From Chloroflexota bacterium (GTDB lineage: Bacteria > Chloroflexota > UBA11872): a stretch of 52,096 nucleotides of DNA. The notes under the pieces are model-generated. The model made no database searches. It was given only the letters and a program-made list of their open reading frames with translations, and had not been told where the DNA came from. The stretch spans positions 1-52,096 of the forward strand of contig WTFW01000164.1 in NCBI GenBank assembly GCA_011523785.1, read 5' to 3'. The first letter of the stretch is position 1. Each line of letters opens with the position of its first letter. Below are positions 14,967-23,884 of the stretch, in pieces. The position numbers and the translations under genes were made by a program.

Positions 14967-16751
14967 CTAGAGCGGCCAGACGATGGGAACGACGATGAGG
15001 GAGACCATTAGGACGATAAGGGTGAGCGGACCGCCTACCCGGATGAAGTCGATGAACCGAAAGGCGCCGGTGTTGTAGATGAGCACGTTGGACTGATGCC
15101 CAATGGGCGTCATGAAGGCGGTGGACCCGGAGATGGCGACCATCATCACTACCGGGTGCGGGGCGATGCCAAAGCTGGCGGCGATGCCGAGAGCGATCGG
15201 CGCGACGAGGACAACGGCCGCCGCGTTGGACATGAGCTGGGTGAGCAGGGAGGTGAGGATGAAGATTCCGGCCAGGACGGCGTAAGGGCCCAGCGCCCGC
15301 AGGGGCTCCGTTACAGCCTGGGCAAGGTCTTCGGCGAGTCCCGTCGACTGCATAGCGGTTCCAAGCGGGAGGAGGGCGGCGATGAGAACGAGCGTGCGCC
15401 ACTCGACGGCGGCGTAAATCCGTTCATAGGGCAGCACGCGGGTCACCACCATCAGCACCGCGCCCAGGATGCCCGCGACGGCGATGTGGGCGATGTTGGC
15501 GGCGGCAAGACCGACTGTAAGGACCAGAATCGCTATCGGCACCAGCATGCGGGGTCGCGGGATGACCGCCCGCGCCCGTTGCGACAGGACAATAAAGTCG
15601 GTGGACTGTTCCAGGTCTGCCACACGTCCGCGGGGCATGCGGACCATGAGCACATCGCCGGCCTCGATCCGCTGATCGCGAAGCCGCGTGCGCAGGTGGC
15701 TGCCCTGGCGCCAGACACCGAGCACGAGGCCGCCGAAGCGGTTGCGAAAGCGCATGGCCCCGATGGAGCGGCCAAGGCCCGAGAACCTCGGCCCGGCGAT
15801 GAGTTCGAGCACTTCCGCTTCTTCATCGTCGGCCTGCAGGCGACCCGGGACCCAGGCCTGTTCGGAGGCAAACTCCACGCCTTCAACCTGGGTGAGACGG
15901 AGCACGTCATCGGGCTCGCCCTCGACTAAGACGACATCGCCGACGTAGAGGGCCTCCTCGGCGTTAGGGAAACGAAGGCGACGACCGTCTCGAAAAATCT
16001 CCATAACTGACACGTCGAAGCGGGGTCGCCAGCGAAGTTCCCGAAGGGACTTGCCGGCCAGGCGAGCACCGCCCGGAACGCGGACTTCGGCCGTGTAGTC
16101 GCGGGTTTGGGCAATGTTCTGCTCAAGATCCGGGCCCTGGCGATCGGGCATAAGCCGTCGCCCGACCGTCACGAGGTAGATCAGGCCAGCTACGAGAATC
16201 GCCGCGCCGGTGGGCGCAAAGTCGAACATGCCGAACGGTCGCTCCCCGGCGGCGGCCAGGGCGTCGCTGACCAGCAGGTTGGGCGGGGTGCCGATCAGCG
16301 TCATCAAGCCGCCAAGCATCGAACCGAAGGCCAAGGGCATAAGCAGGCGGGAGGACGACGCGTCCGCCGCCCGCGCGAGCGTGACCGCGGCCGGCATGAG
16401 GATGACCGTGGCGGCGATGTTGTTGATGAAGGCGGACATGCCACCCACCACCACGACCAGCAGTACCGTCAGGACGGCGACTCGAGTTCCGCCATAGCGA
16501 ACGATGGCGGAGGCGAGGGCCGCCGGGGCGCCGGCTTCGACCAGCCCGGCGCTGAGAATGAACATGGCGGCGACGGTGATGACGGCGGGGCTGGCGAATC
16601 CGGCGAGGGCGGTCGGGGCGTCGACAACGCCGGTCAGACCGAGGACCAGAAGGACGAGCACGCCAACGCCCTCGGGCGGCAGGCGCTCGCTGGCGAAGAG
16701 GACCAGGGCGCCGAGGACGCATCCGACGACTATCCAGGCTTCAGGTGTCAC
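14967..16751 (-). CDS. SLC13/DASS-type permease with central RCK_C (TrkA-C) domains
   Basis: A 594-residue transporter. The two membrane halves carry the repeated family motifs NNIAATVILMP with GTPPNLLVS, and SNAAAVVLV with TPIGHQSNVL. Between them (about 210-390) lie two soluble TrkA-C/RCK_C domains, with EVRVPGGARLAGKSLRELRW and a second copy beginning near LELIAGPRFSG. This is the long prokaryotic form of the divalent-anion:sodium symporter family; members carry sulfate, dicarboxylates or other anions. GTG start at 16751, divergent from the dehydrogenase gene with about 89 bases between. The substrate is not decidable from sequence. Confidence 0.88.
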   Translation of the reverse strand: MTPEAWIVVGCVLGALVLFASERLPPEGVGVLVLLVLGLTGVVDAPTALAGFASPAVITVAAMFILSAGLVEAGAPAALASAIVRYGGTRVAVLTVLLVVVVGGMSAFINNIAATVILMPAAVTLARAADASSSRLLMPLAFGSMLGGLMTLIGTPPNLLVSDALAAAGERPFGMFDFAPTGAAILVAGLIYLVTVGRRLMPDRQGPDLEQNIAQTRDYTAEVRVPGGARLAGKSLRELRWRPRFDVSVMEIFRDGRRLRFPNAEEALYVGDVVLVEGEPDDVLRLTQVEGVEFASEQAWVPGRLQADDEEAEVLELIAGPRFSGLGRSIGAMRFRNRFGGLVLGVWRQGSHLRTRLRDQRIEAGDVLMVRMPRGRVADLEQSTDFIVLSQRARAVIPRPRMLVPIAILVLTVGLAAANIAHIAVAGILGAVLMVVTRVLPYERIYAAVEWRTLVLIAALLPLGTAMQSTGLAEDLAQAVTEPLRALGPYAVLAGIFILTSLLTQLMSNAAAVVLVAPIALGIAASFGIAPHPVVMMVAISGSTAFMTPIGHQSNVLIYNTGAFRFIDFIRVGGPLTLIVLMVSLIVVPIVWPL

Positions 16752-16840
16752 TGGGCGTTAGGGGCGTCCCGGACGTACACGCCTTAGGATACGCTTCGGT
16801 CAGCTTCCGCAGCGTGACCGAGCCGATCGGAGCGAATCCC

Positions 16841-17956
16841 ATGGCTGAGACCGGCATAGCCGCCACGTATCACGGAACCAACATCCCGTTCGACCTGCGG
16901 GAATACCCGGTGCCCGACCCAGAGCCAGGGGCGGCGGTGCTGGCGATGACGATGGCCAACGTCTGCGGCTCGGACCTGCATTACTGGCGGGGCGATATTG
17001 ACGTGGTGAAGATGGGTCGGCCGACGCCGATGGCGCTGGGGCACGAGGGCACCGGCACGATCCACAAGCTGGGCGACGGTGTGACGACGGACACCCTGGG
17101 CGAGCCGCTGCGCGAGGGCGACCGGGTGGTGTTTCAGTACTTCTACCCGTGCATGCAGTGCCCGACCTGCCTGAAGGGTCACACCTACGCCTGCCCGACA
17201 CGGCAGTTCGACCGGACGCAGAGCGCGGACGTGTGGCCGCACTTCCGGGGGACGTTTGCGGAGTATTACTACCTGCACCCGAAGCACGCGATGTTCAAGG
17301 TGCCGGACTCGCTGTCGGACCTGGAGATTGCCGGAATCAACTGTGCGCTGGCGCAAGTGGTTTCCGGTCTGGACCGTGCAGGGTTGTCATTCGGCGAAAC
17401 CGTGGCGATCCAGGGGGCTGGCGGGTTGGGCGTGTATGCGGCGGGCATTGCGAAGGCGCGCGGGGCGGCGAAGGTGATTGCCATTGACGGCGTGGACGAA
17501 CGGCTGGACCTGATCCGGGAGTTCGGCGCGACGGACGTTGTCGACATTCGAGAGTACGAGACTCCGGAGGAACGGGCCGACGCGGTGCGCGAACTGACCG
17601 GCGGCCTGGGCACGGACGTGACGCTGGAGTTGGTGGGCCATCCGGGGGTGGTGCGCGAAGGGCTGGACATGACAGCCCACGGCGGGCGCTACCTGGAGAT
17701 CGGGAACATCAATGTGGGGTGGGACACGGAGTTCGACCCATCGGTGATCGTGTTCAAGAGCATCTCGGTCATCGGGGTCGCCCATTACAAGGCCGAGGAT
17801 CTGCGGAACGCGCTGAACTTCCTGGTGGACTACAAGGAGCGGCTGCCGTTCGACCAGATTCTGTCGCACACGTTTCCGCTGTCGCAGATCGACCACGCGA
17901 TGGAGCAGCAGGACAAGGGGTACATCACGCGGTCGGCGTTGATTCCGGGGAGCTAG
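16841..17956 (+). CDS. Zinc-dependent medium-chain alcohol/polyol dehydrogenase
   Basis: A 371-residue MDR-superfamily enzyme. Catalytic zinc ligands: Cys42 in NVCGSDLH and His68-Glu69 in GHEG. Structural zinc ligands: Cys104, 107, 110 and 118 in CMQCPTCLKGHTYAC. The nucleotide-binding motif is QGAGGLGVYA (191-200), followed by an acidic residue in IAIDGVDE, which favours NAD over NADP. ATG 16841 is chosen because GGAG lies about 9 bases upstream; the frame is open back to 16745. Relatives oxidise sugar alcohols, threonine or short alcohols; the exact substrate is unknown. Confidence 0.88.
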   Translation: MAETGIAATYHGTNIPFDLREYPVPDPEPGAAVLAMTMANVCGSDLHYWRGDIDVVKMGRPTPMALGHEGTGTIHKLGDGVTTDTLGEPLREGDRVVFQYFYPCMQCPTCLKGHTYACPTRQFDRTQSADVWPHFRGTFAEYYYLHPKHAMFKVPDSLSDLEIAGINCALAQVVSGLDRAGLSFGETVAIQGAGGLGVYAAGIAKARGAAKVIAIDGVDERLDLIREFGATDVVDIREYETPEERADAVRELTGGLGTDVTLELVGHPGVVREGLDMTAHGGRYLEIGNINVGWDTEFDPSVIVFKSISVIGVAHYKAEDLRNALNFLVDYKERLPFDQILSHTFPLSQIDHAMEQQDKGYITRSALIPGS

Positions 17957-17995
17957 GGGTTAGGTGCAGGTCTGGTGAGTGCGGGCAAGGATCTG

Positions 17996-18022
17996 TTGAC
18001 ATTGGTGGCTAGGTTGCATTTT
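17996..18022 (+). promoter_or_regulatory. Possible promoter for the MscS gene
   Basis: A perfect -35 hexamer TTGACA at 17996-18001 lies about 55 bases upstream of the MscS start. The best -10 candidate, CATTTT at 18017-18022, is weak and the spacing (15) is short. Confidence 0.3.
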
Positions 18023-18054
18023 CGAGGCGGCGAACTCCGCAAGCGAGACGGCTG

Positions 18055-18942
18055 ATGGAGATCTGGACGGCGGTGTGGGACGCGTTCAACGCGCCGCTAT
18101 TCAGCCTGGGCGCCGACCCGGTGACGCCACTGAGCCTGATCGTCCTGATCCTGATTTTCGGGATGACCTGGTTCGTGGCCGGGCGCGTGCGCTGGCTGCT
18201 GGAAGATCAGATCGCCAACCGCGTGGAGGAGATTCCCGAGGGACTCCTGCACGTTATCGGCAACCTGGCCCGCTACACCATCATCTTTATGGGATGGTTC
18301 ATCGGCCTGCGGTCGGTGGGATTCCAGCTGGACGCCGTGCTGGTGGTGTTCGGCGCGCTGGGCGTGGGCATGGGCTTCGGCCTGCAGAACATTGCCAACA
18401 ATTTCGTGTCTGGCGTGATTTTGCTGGTGGAGCGTCCGATCAAGGTCGGGGACGTCGTGAGCGTGGCGGGCGAGCTGGGAACGATTGAGCGGATTGGGAT
18501 TCGGGCCACGACGCTGCGCAAGTTCGACCAGACGCAGGCGATCGTGCCAAACGGCGAGTTGATTTCCACGGTGGTGAACAACTGGACGCTGGACGACCGG
18601 CGGGTGCGGGTGGACTTTGTGGTGGGCGTGGCCTACGGCTCGGACACGCGGCTGGTGGAGCGACTGATTCGTGAAGCCGTGACGGAGCATGAACTGGTGC
18701 TGGACGACCCCGAGCCGCGAATATTCTTCTTCGAGTTTGGGGACTCGTCGTTGAATTTCCGGGTGTTGGCGTACGTGGCGGATATCAGCGAGCGGTTTTC
18801 GACGCTGAGCGATCTGCACTTCACGATCGACGAGAGCTTCCGTGAGCACGACGTGGAGATACCGTTCCCGCAGCGGGACTTGCACGTACGGTCGATCGAC
18901 TCGGACGTGTCGCTGCGGCACACGCCGACGGATCCAAGCTAG
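18055..18942 (+). CDS. Small-conductance mechanosensitive channel (MscS family)
   Basis: A 295-residue channel with three predicted membrane helices. The pore-lining helix and following beta domain carry the MscS hallmark LGVGMGFGLQNIANNFVSG, then VERPIKVGDVVSV and the GTIERIGIRATTLR segment. The C-terminal alpha/beta vestibule follows. It opens under membrane tension and releases small solutes on hypo-osmotic shock. ATG at 18055 with GCGAGA a short way upstream; it appears to be a single-gene unit. Confidence 0.92.
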   Translation: MEIWTAVWDAFNAPLFSLGADPVTPLSLIVLILIFGMTWFVAGRVRWLLEDQIANRVEEIPEGLLHVIGNLARYTIIFMGWFIGLRSVGFQLDAVLVVFGALGVGMGFGLQNIANNFVSGVILLVERPIKVGDVVSVAGELGTIERIGIRATTLRKFDQTQAIVPNGELISTVVNNWTLDDRRVRVDFVVGVAYGSDTRLVERLIREAVTEHELVLDDPEPRIFFFEFGDSSLNFRVLAYVADISERFSTLSDLHFTIDESFREHDVEIPFPQRDLHVRSIDSDVSLRHTPTDPS

Positions 18943-19006
18943 CGGTTGGACGGGCCTGCCGTGGGCTGACCGGGCAGGCAGCCCGCGTTAGGCTATGCGA
19001 ATACCC

Positions 19007-19026
19007 GGGTTAGCATGGGCTAATCC
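19007..19026. promoter_or_regulatory. Candidate DtxR/MntR-type operator
   Basis: A 20-bp dyad, GGGTTAGC-ATGG-GCTAATCC, with 8-bp arms matching at 7 of 8 positions. It lies 70-90 bases upstream of the ABC ATPase start, in the gap before an ATPase gene that is followed by a DtxR/MntR-family regulator. The TTAGC/GCTAA halves resemble the core of DtxR-family boxes (GGTTAG/CTAACC), though the central spacing is wider. A further TTAGGCTA half-site lies at about 18988-18995. Confidence 0.5.
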
Positions 19027-19096
19027 TTTCGTGACTCGCCCATACCTTTCGTGAGTTGGCTGTGATGGACGCTGTCAAGGGCGCGGACGTTTGCGC

Positions 19097-20125
19097 ATGA
19101 GCCCGGCGCTGCGCTGCAGCCACCTGACCAAGCGCTTCGCCGGTGTGACGGCCGTGAACGAGGCCTCGCTCGAGGTCGAGACGGGCACACTGCTGGCCCT
19201 GCTGGGTCCGAGCGGCTGCGGCAAGACGACCTTGCTGCGGCTGATCGCGGGCCTGGAGCGTGCGCACCACGGCACGATTGAGGTGGCCGGGCGTACCGTG
19301 GAGTCGGACGCGGTGCATCTGCCGCCGGAGCGGCGGCAGGTTGGGTTGGTGTTCCAGGAATACGCGCTGTTCCCCCACCTGAGTGTTGTGGACAACGTGG
19401 CGTTCGGTTTGCCGCGGGAGCCGGATCAAGCAGCGCGTGTGGAGGACATGCTTGGCCAGGTGGGGCTGGACGGCCTTGGTTGCCGCATGCCGCACGAGCT
19501 GTCGGGCGGCCAGCAGCAGCGGGTGGCGCTGGCGCGGGCATTGGCGCCGGGTCCGAGCCTGATCATGCTGGATGAGCCCTTCTCGAACCTGGATCCGGCG
19601 CTGCGCGACGGCGTGCGCCGCGAAGTGCGGCGGGTGCTGCGAGCCGCGAACGCCACGGCGATTATCGTGACGCACGACCAGGAAGAGGCGCTGAGCCTGG
19701 CGGACGAGGTGGCCGTGATGATGGACGGGCGGATTCTGCAGCAGGCTCGGCCGGCCGAGCTATACCGCCGCCCGGCATCACGGCGCGTGGCGGAGTTTGT
19801 TGGCGACATCAACGTGATCGATGGCCGCGCCATTGGGCGGGCGGTGGTGTGCGACCTGGGCACGATTTCGGTGTTGGACGATCTGTACGGGCCGGCCGAC
19901 GTGTTGATTCGGCCGGAAGCGCTGCAGTTGACCGAGGACCCGGGCGGGCAGGCGGTTGCGGTCAGCCGACGTTTCTTTGGGCACGACCAGATGATCAATC
20001 TGCGGTTCGACTCAGGGCTGCGGCTCTCGTCGCGGGTGGGTCCGACCTTTACATTCCGGCGCGGCGCGCGGGTGCGGGTGCAGTTGAGCGGCGATGTGTT
20101 GGCCTTTCCCAAGGCGGGCGACTAA
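19097..20125 (+). CDS. ABC transporter ATP-binding protein, Fe(III)/spermidine-type (FbpC/PotA-like)
   Basis: A 342-residue ATPase: Walker A GPSGCGKTT (37-45), Q-loop Gln87, signature LSGGQQQR (135-142), Walker B IMLDEP (156-161), H-loop in IIVTHDQEE. A C-terminal TOBE-like domain (about 240-342) is typical of importers for metals, polyamines or sulfate. ATG 19097 is used; an in-frame TTG is 6 bases earlier. No permease or binding-protein gene is adjacent, so it is an orphan here. It is followed after about 50 bases by a metalloregulator, and preceded by a candidate operator, which favours a metal role. Confidence 0.88.
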   Translation: MSPALRCSHLTKRFAGVTAVNEASLEVETGTLLALLGPSGCGKTTLLRLIAGLERAHHGTIEVAGRTVESDAVHLPPERRQVGLVFQEYALFPHLSVVDNVAFGLPREPDQAARVEDMLGQVGLDGLGCRMPHELSGGQQQRVALARALAPGPSLIMLDEPFSNLDPALRDGVRREVRRVLRAANATAIIVTHDQEEALSLADEVAVMMDGRILQQARPAELYRRPASRRVAEFVGDINVIDGRAIGRAVVCDLGTISVLDDLYGPADVLIRPEALQLTEDPGGQAVAVSRRFFGHDQMINLRFDSGLRLSSRVGPTFTFRRGARVRVQLSGDVLAFPKAGD

Positions 20126-20176
20126 CCGCAAGGCGACGTATCGGGAGGTTTGCGGCTCGTGGCAGAATTGCGTCCA

Positions 20177-20839
20177 ATGCCGCTGACCAGTACAACCGAA
20201 GACTATCTGCTGGCGATTTACGGAATGCGGGCCGAGGCGGAACCGGTGATCAACGCCCGGCTTGCCGAGCGGCTGCACGTGGCGGCGCCAACGGTGTCGG
20301 CAACGCTGGACCGCATGGCGCGAGATGGCCACATCTGGATTGACGAGAGTCGCCAGATTTACCTGACGCTGGGCGGGGAGCGAGTGGCGGAGCGGCTGGC
20401 GCGGCGACACCGACTGATCGAGCACTGGCTGATTCGAACGCTGGGCATGGGCTGGGCCGAGGTTCACGAGGAGGCCGACCGGCTGGAGCACTCGGTTTCC
20501 GAGGAACTGACGGAACGGATTTCAGCTTCGCTGGGCCACCCGGCCACGTGTCCGCACGGCCTACCAATTCCCGGAAATTACCCGGAGACCGACGTGGCGC
20601 AGTTCTTCAGCCTGAGCCAGGCCGAGCCGGGCCAAGAGGTGCGGATCGTGCGCCTGTCCGAGCCGGCCGAGGACGATGGGGAGTTGCTGCGGTATTTCGA
20701 AGAGAAGCAGCTGGTTCCCGGGCACACGATGACCGTGCGGGAGATTACGCCCTCCGGCAGCATGGTGCTGGTCCTCGATGGCGAGACGGTGGTGGTTGAT
20801 GAGCGCGTGGCGACCAACCTGTGGGTGATGGCGGTCTAG
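20177..20839 (+). CDS. DtxR/MntR-family metal-dependent transcriptional regulator
   Basis: A 220-residue regulator: N-terminal winged helix (TEDYLLAIYGM, ERLHVAAPTVSATLDRM), a dimerisation/metal domain with HRLIEHWL and EEADRLEHSVSEEL, the family motif CPHGLPIPG, and a C-terminal FeoA/SH3-like domain. Candidate metal ligands are Asp9, His78, Glu82, Asp101, Glu104 and His105. In DtxR/IdeR the residues equivalent to 9 and 101 are Met and Cys; in MntR they are Asp and Glu. The carboxylates here suggest manganese-type sensing. It probably controls the adjacent ABC gene and itself. ATG 20177 is chosen by fit to the family N-terminus. Confidence 0.9.
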   Translation: MPLTSTTEDYLLAIYGMRAEAEPVINARLAERLHVAAPTVSATLDRMARDGHIWIDESRQIYLTLGGERVAERLARRHRLIEHWLIRTLGMGWAEVHEEADRLEHSVSEELTERISASLGHPATCPHGLPIPGNYPETDVAQFFSLSQAEPGQEVRIVRLSEPAEDDGELLRYFEEKQLVPGHTMTVREITPSGSMVLVLDGETVVVDERVATNLWVMAV

Positions 20840-20883
20840 GACGCCATACGCAGAGATCGAATCAGCGGGATCGAACAGCAGTC

Positions 20884-23466
20884 ATGACGCAGGTGCAGCC
20901 GAATCACGTCATAACCGTGCGTCCGGCGATTCCGCATGAACTGCGCACGCTGCGCGAGCTGGCGTATGACTTGTGGTGGGCCTGGAATCCCAGCGCCCAG
21001 GACATCTTTCGGCGCATCGATCCCGACGCCTGGCAGGCGACGCAGCACAATCCGGTGGCGCTGCTGGGTCATGTGACGCCAGAGCAGTTGGCGGCGCGGG
21101 CGGCCGATTCGGCCTTCGTGCACGACCTGAACCAAGTGGTGGAACGCCGGCGGCGGTACCTGGATACGCGGTCGTGGTTCTCGGCGAGGTGCGCGGAGGC
21201 GGACGACCTTACGGTGGCGTATTTCTCGATGGAATACGGGATAACCGAGTCGGTGCCGCTGTACTCGGGCGGGCTGGGCGTGCTGGCGGGCGATCATGTG
21301 AAGGCCGCCAGCGACCTGGGCGTGCCGCTGGTGGCCGTGGGGATGCTGTATCGCCAGGGGTACTTCCGACAGACGATCGATCCTTCGGGCAGCCAGCAGG
21401 AGCTCCACCCGGAGACCGACTTTTACAGCCAGCCCGTCACCATGCTGACGACGCCCGACGGGGCGCCGCTGACCGTGGGGGTGCCAATCACCGACCGATG
21501 GGTGGAGGCCCGGCTCTGGCGGATGAATGTCGGACGGTGTCCGGTCCTGCTGCTGGATGCCAATGTTCCAAGTAACGCACGGGAGGATCGCGAGCTCACG
21601 GCCAAGCTCTACCAAGGCGACTCCGACGTACGAATACGGCAAGAAATCCTGCTGGGCGTTGGGGGAATGCGCGCGCTGCGGGCGGTGGGGGTGAACCCCA
21701 GCGTGCTGCATCTGAATGAGGGCCATAGCGCTTTTGCGCTGGTCGAGCGTCTGCGGGAGTTGCGAGAGGGGACGGACTTATCGCTCGAGGCGGCGCTGGA
21801 GACGGTGCGCGCCGGGGCGGTGTTCACGACACATACGCCGGTGCCGGCCGGGCACGACGAGTTTCACCCTCACCAGGTTGCGCATCACCTGGGCGCGTAC
21901 CTGCGTGAGTCCGGGATCGAAACGGACCGGATTACCGAGATTGGTCAGTATCCGGAGGGAGGAGCGTCGTCACCGTTTTGCATGACGATCCTGGCGCTGC
22001 GCGGGGCCGCGTGGCGGAACGGCGTGTCGCAACTGCACGGCGAAGTTACGCGGCGCATGTGGCAATCGCTGTGGCGCGGCGTTCCATGGCCGGAGGTTCC
22101 GATTCAGCACGTGACCAATGGGGTGCATCTGCCCACCTGGGTATCGCGGGAGCTCGCGGACCTGCTGAGCCGGTACCTGGGGCCGGAGTGGTCGCTGATG
22201 TCGGATCGGGACGCCATTCAGGAGGGTTTGGACGCGATTCCGGACGATGAGCTTTGGCGGGTACACACGCGGCGGCGCGAGCGCCTGGTGGCCAACGTCC
22301 GGCGGAGACTGCGGGCCGTGGTGGAGCGCCGCTGGGGATCGGGCGCGGAACTGGCGGACGCCAGCGCGGCGCTGCAACCCAATGCCCTAACCGTGGGTTT
22401 TGCCCGACGGATTGCCCTGTATAAGCGGCCAACGCTGCTGCTGCACGATCTTGAGCGGCTTCGCGCACTCGTGACCAACGTACGGCGACCGGTGCAGGTC
22501 ATATTTGCGGGCAAGGCGCATCCGGACGACGCGATGGCCAAGGACCTGGTACGCGAAATCCACGAGTTGAGCCGCGACCCGAGTTTCGTGGGCCGCATCG
22601 TGTTCGTGGAGGACTACGACATGGACCTGGCCCGCGACCTCGTACAGGGGTGCGACGTCTGGCTGAATCAGCCTGTGCGGCCACAGGAAGCCAGCGGGAC
22701 GAGCGGCATGAAGGCGGCAGCCAACGGCGTGCTGAACGTGAGTGTGCTGGATGGCTGGTGGGCCGAGGCGTACACCCCCAACATCGGCTGGGCCATTGGC
22801 CGAGCGGATGACGACGTCGACGATCCACAGCGTGACGAACACGATGCCGCCGCGGTATATCGGCTGCTGGAACGATCGGTCGTCCCGATGTTCTACGACC
22901 TGGGCCTGGACGGGACGCCGAGACGGTGGATCGAGCGCGCCAAGGCGTCGATAGTGATGGCGCTGACTGATTTTGGGGCGCACCGCATGATGCGCCAATA
23001 CGCGAAACAGTTTTATGTGCCCGCCGACGAACTGCAGCGCACGCTGGCGAGCGATGGCGGGTCGCCCGCTCACGCGCTGGCCGACTGGCTGGCGAGAGTC
23101 CGCGCACAGTGGGACTCGGTGCAGATTCTGGACGTGGACCTGAGCGGCGGACCGGAATTGGACATGGGCTCCTCGCTCCCGGTACGGGCGCGGGTCGTGC
23201 TGAACGGCCTGCAGGCCGACGAGCTTTCGGTGCAGGTCTACGTGGGGCGGGTTGGCAACGACGGAGCGGTTGACGGCGGCGTGGCGTTTGACGCTCGTCC
23301 GATGGAGCCCGATGGAGACGGCGCGCGTTGGTTTCAGTCGACGGTGCCGTTGCGCCAAAGTGGCCGCATGGGGTTGGCCGTACGCGTGGTGCCGAAGCAT
23401 CCGCATCTGACCGACCCGGTGGAGCACGGGCTGGTGCGCTGGAGTCTGCCCCGGGCCAACGCGTAA
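20884..23466 (+). CDS. glgP: Alpha-glucan (glycogen/maltodextrin) phosphorylase, GT35
   Basis: An 860-residue enzyme of the shorter GT35 branch, with the N-terminal domain of unknown function seen in those members (ELAYDLWWAWNP near 26-37). Conserved motifs: AYFSMEYGI, LYSGGLGVLAGDH, HLNEGHSAF, FTTHTPVPAGHDEF, and the pyridoxal-phosphate lysine in EASGTSGMKAAANG (Lys610). It releases glucose-1-phosphate from alpha-1,4-glucans. ATG 20884 is used; the frame is open back to 20821. It is a single-gene unit closed by a hairpin directly at its stop codon. Confidence 0.95.
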   Translation: MTQVQPNHVITVRPAIPHELRTLRELAYDLWWAWNPSAQDIFRRIDPDAWQATQHNPVALLGHVTPEQLAARAADSAFVHDLNQVVERRRRYLDTRSWFSARCAEADDLTVAYFSMEYGITESVPLYSGGLGVLAGDHVKAASDLGVPLVAVGMLYRQGYFRQTIDPSGSQQELHPETDFYSQPVTMLTTPDGAPLTVGVPITDRWVEARLWRMNVGRCPVLLLDANVPSNAREDRELTAKLYQGDSDVRIRQEILLGVGGMRALRAVGVNPSVLHLNEGHSAFALVERLRELREGTDLSLEAALETVRAGAVFTTHTPVPAGHDEFHPHQVAHHLGAYLRESGIETDRITEIGQYPEGGASSPFCMTILALRGAAWRNGVSQLHGEVTRRMWQSLWRGVPWPEVPIQHVTNGVHLPTWVSRELADLLSRYLGPEWSLMSDRDAIQEGLDAIPDDELWRVHTRRRERLVANVRRRLRAVVERRWGSGAELADASAALQPNALTVGFARRIALYKRPTLLLHDLERLRALVTNVRRPVQVIFAGKAHPDDAMAKDLVREIHELSRDPSFVGRIVFVEDYDMDLARDLVQGCDVWLNQPVRPQEASGTSGMKAAANGVLNVSVLDGWWAEAYTPNIGWAIGRADDDVDDPQRDEHDAAAVYRLLERSVVPMFYDLGLDGTPRRWIERAKASIVMALTDFGAHRMMRQYAKQFYVPADELQRTLASDGGSPAHALADWLARVRAQWDSVQILDVDLSGGPELDMGSSLPVRARVVLNGLQADELSVQVYVGRVGNDGAVDGGVAFDARPMEPDGDGARWFQSTVPLRQSGRMGLAVRVVPKHPHLTDPVEHGLVRWSLPRANA

Positions 23467-23483
23467 AGCGACACGTTCGCTTT
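23465..23483 (+). terminator. Hairpin at the glgP stop codon
   Basis: AAAGCGA-CACGT-TCGCTTT, a perfect 7-bp stem that begins inside the TAA stop and ends in TTT. A plausible intrinsic terminator, though the T-tract is short. Confidence 0.45.
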
Positions 23484-23584
23484 GCCGGGTCTGGCAGACG
23501 CGATAGGATTTGGCAGTCGTAGCGAACTGCCGCTTCGGCACATTTCCGCTTGCGTTACCGTCCTATCAAGGGGAGCCTCCGTCG

Positions 23585-23824
23585 ATGACGTATGTGATCT
23601 GTGAGCCGTGCATTGGCACCAAGGACGCCTCGTGCGTTGACGTGTGCCCGGTGGACTGTATCCATACCACCGACGAAGCCGAGATTTACTACATCGATCC
23701 CGAGGAGTGCATCGACTGCGGCGCCTGCGAGCCGGTGTGCCCGGTGACGGCCATCTTCCCGGACTTTGACGTGCCGGACGAATGGGAAGAGTGGACGCAG
23801 ATCAACGCGGACTTCTTCCAATAG
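23585..23824 (+). CDS. fdxA: 7Fe ferredoxin ([3Fe-4S][4Fe-4S])
   Basis: A 79-residue ferredoxin from ATG 23585, with AAGGGGAG upstream. The N-terminal motif CIGTKDASCVDVCPVDCI has the wider C-x7-C spacing of 7Fe ferredoxins; the second motif CIDCGACEPVCP is a regular 4Fe-4S site. The C-terminal tail (VPDEWEEWTQINADFF) is typical of FdxA. It is a cytoplasmic low-potential electron carrier, common in Actinobacteria and Chloroflexota. Confidence 0.95.
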   Translation: MTYVICEPCIGTKDASCVDVCPVDCIHTTDEAEIYYIDPEECIDCGACEPVCPVTAIFPDFDVPDEWEEWTQINADFFQ

Positions 23825-23884
23825 GGCGAGCGTCGCGCTGACGCGCGCCGCTACGGTCCAACGATCGGCAGCGGCTTCGGATAG

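Noticed and set aside
15096-15929. 277-residue plus-strand ORF inside the SLC13-like gene
   Set aside because: Antisense shadow rich in Asp/Gly/His/Arg; the minus strand carries conserved transporter motifs over the same bases.
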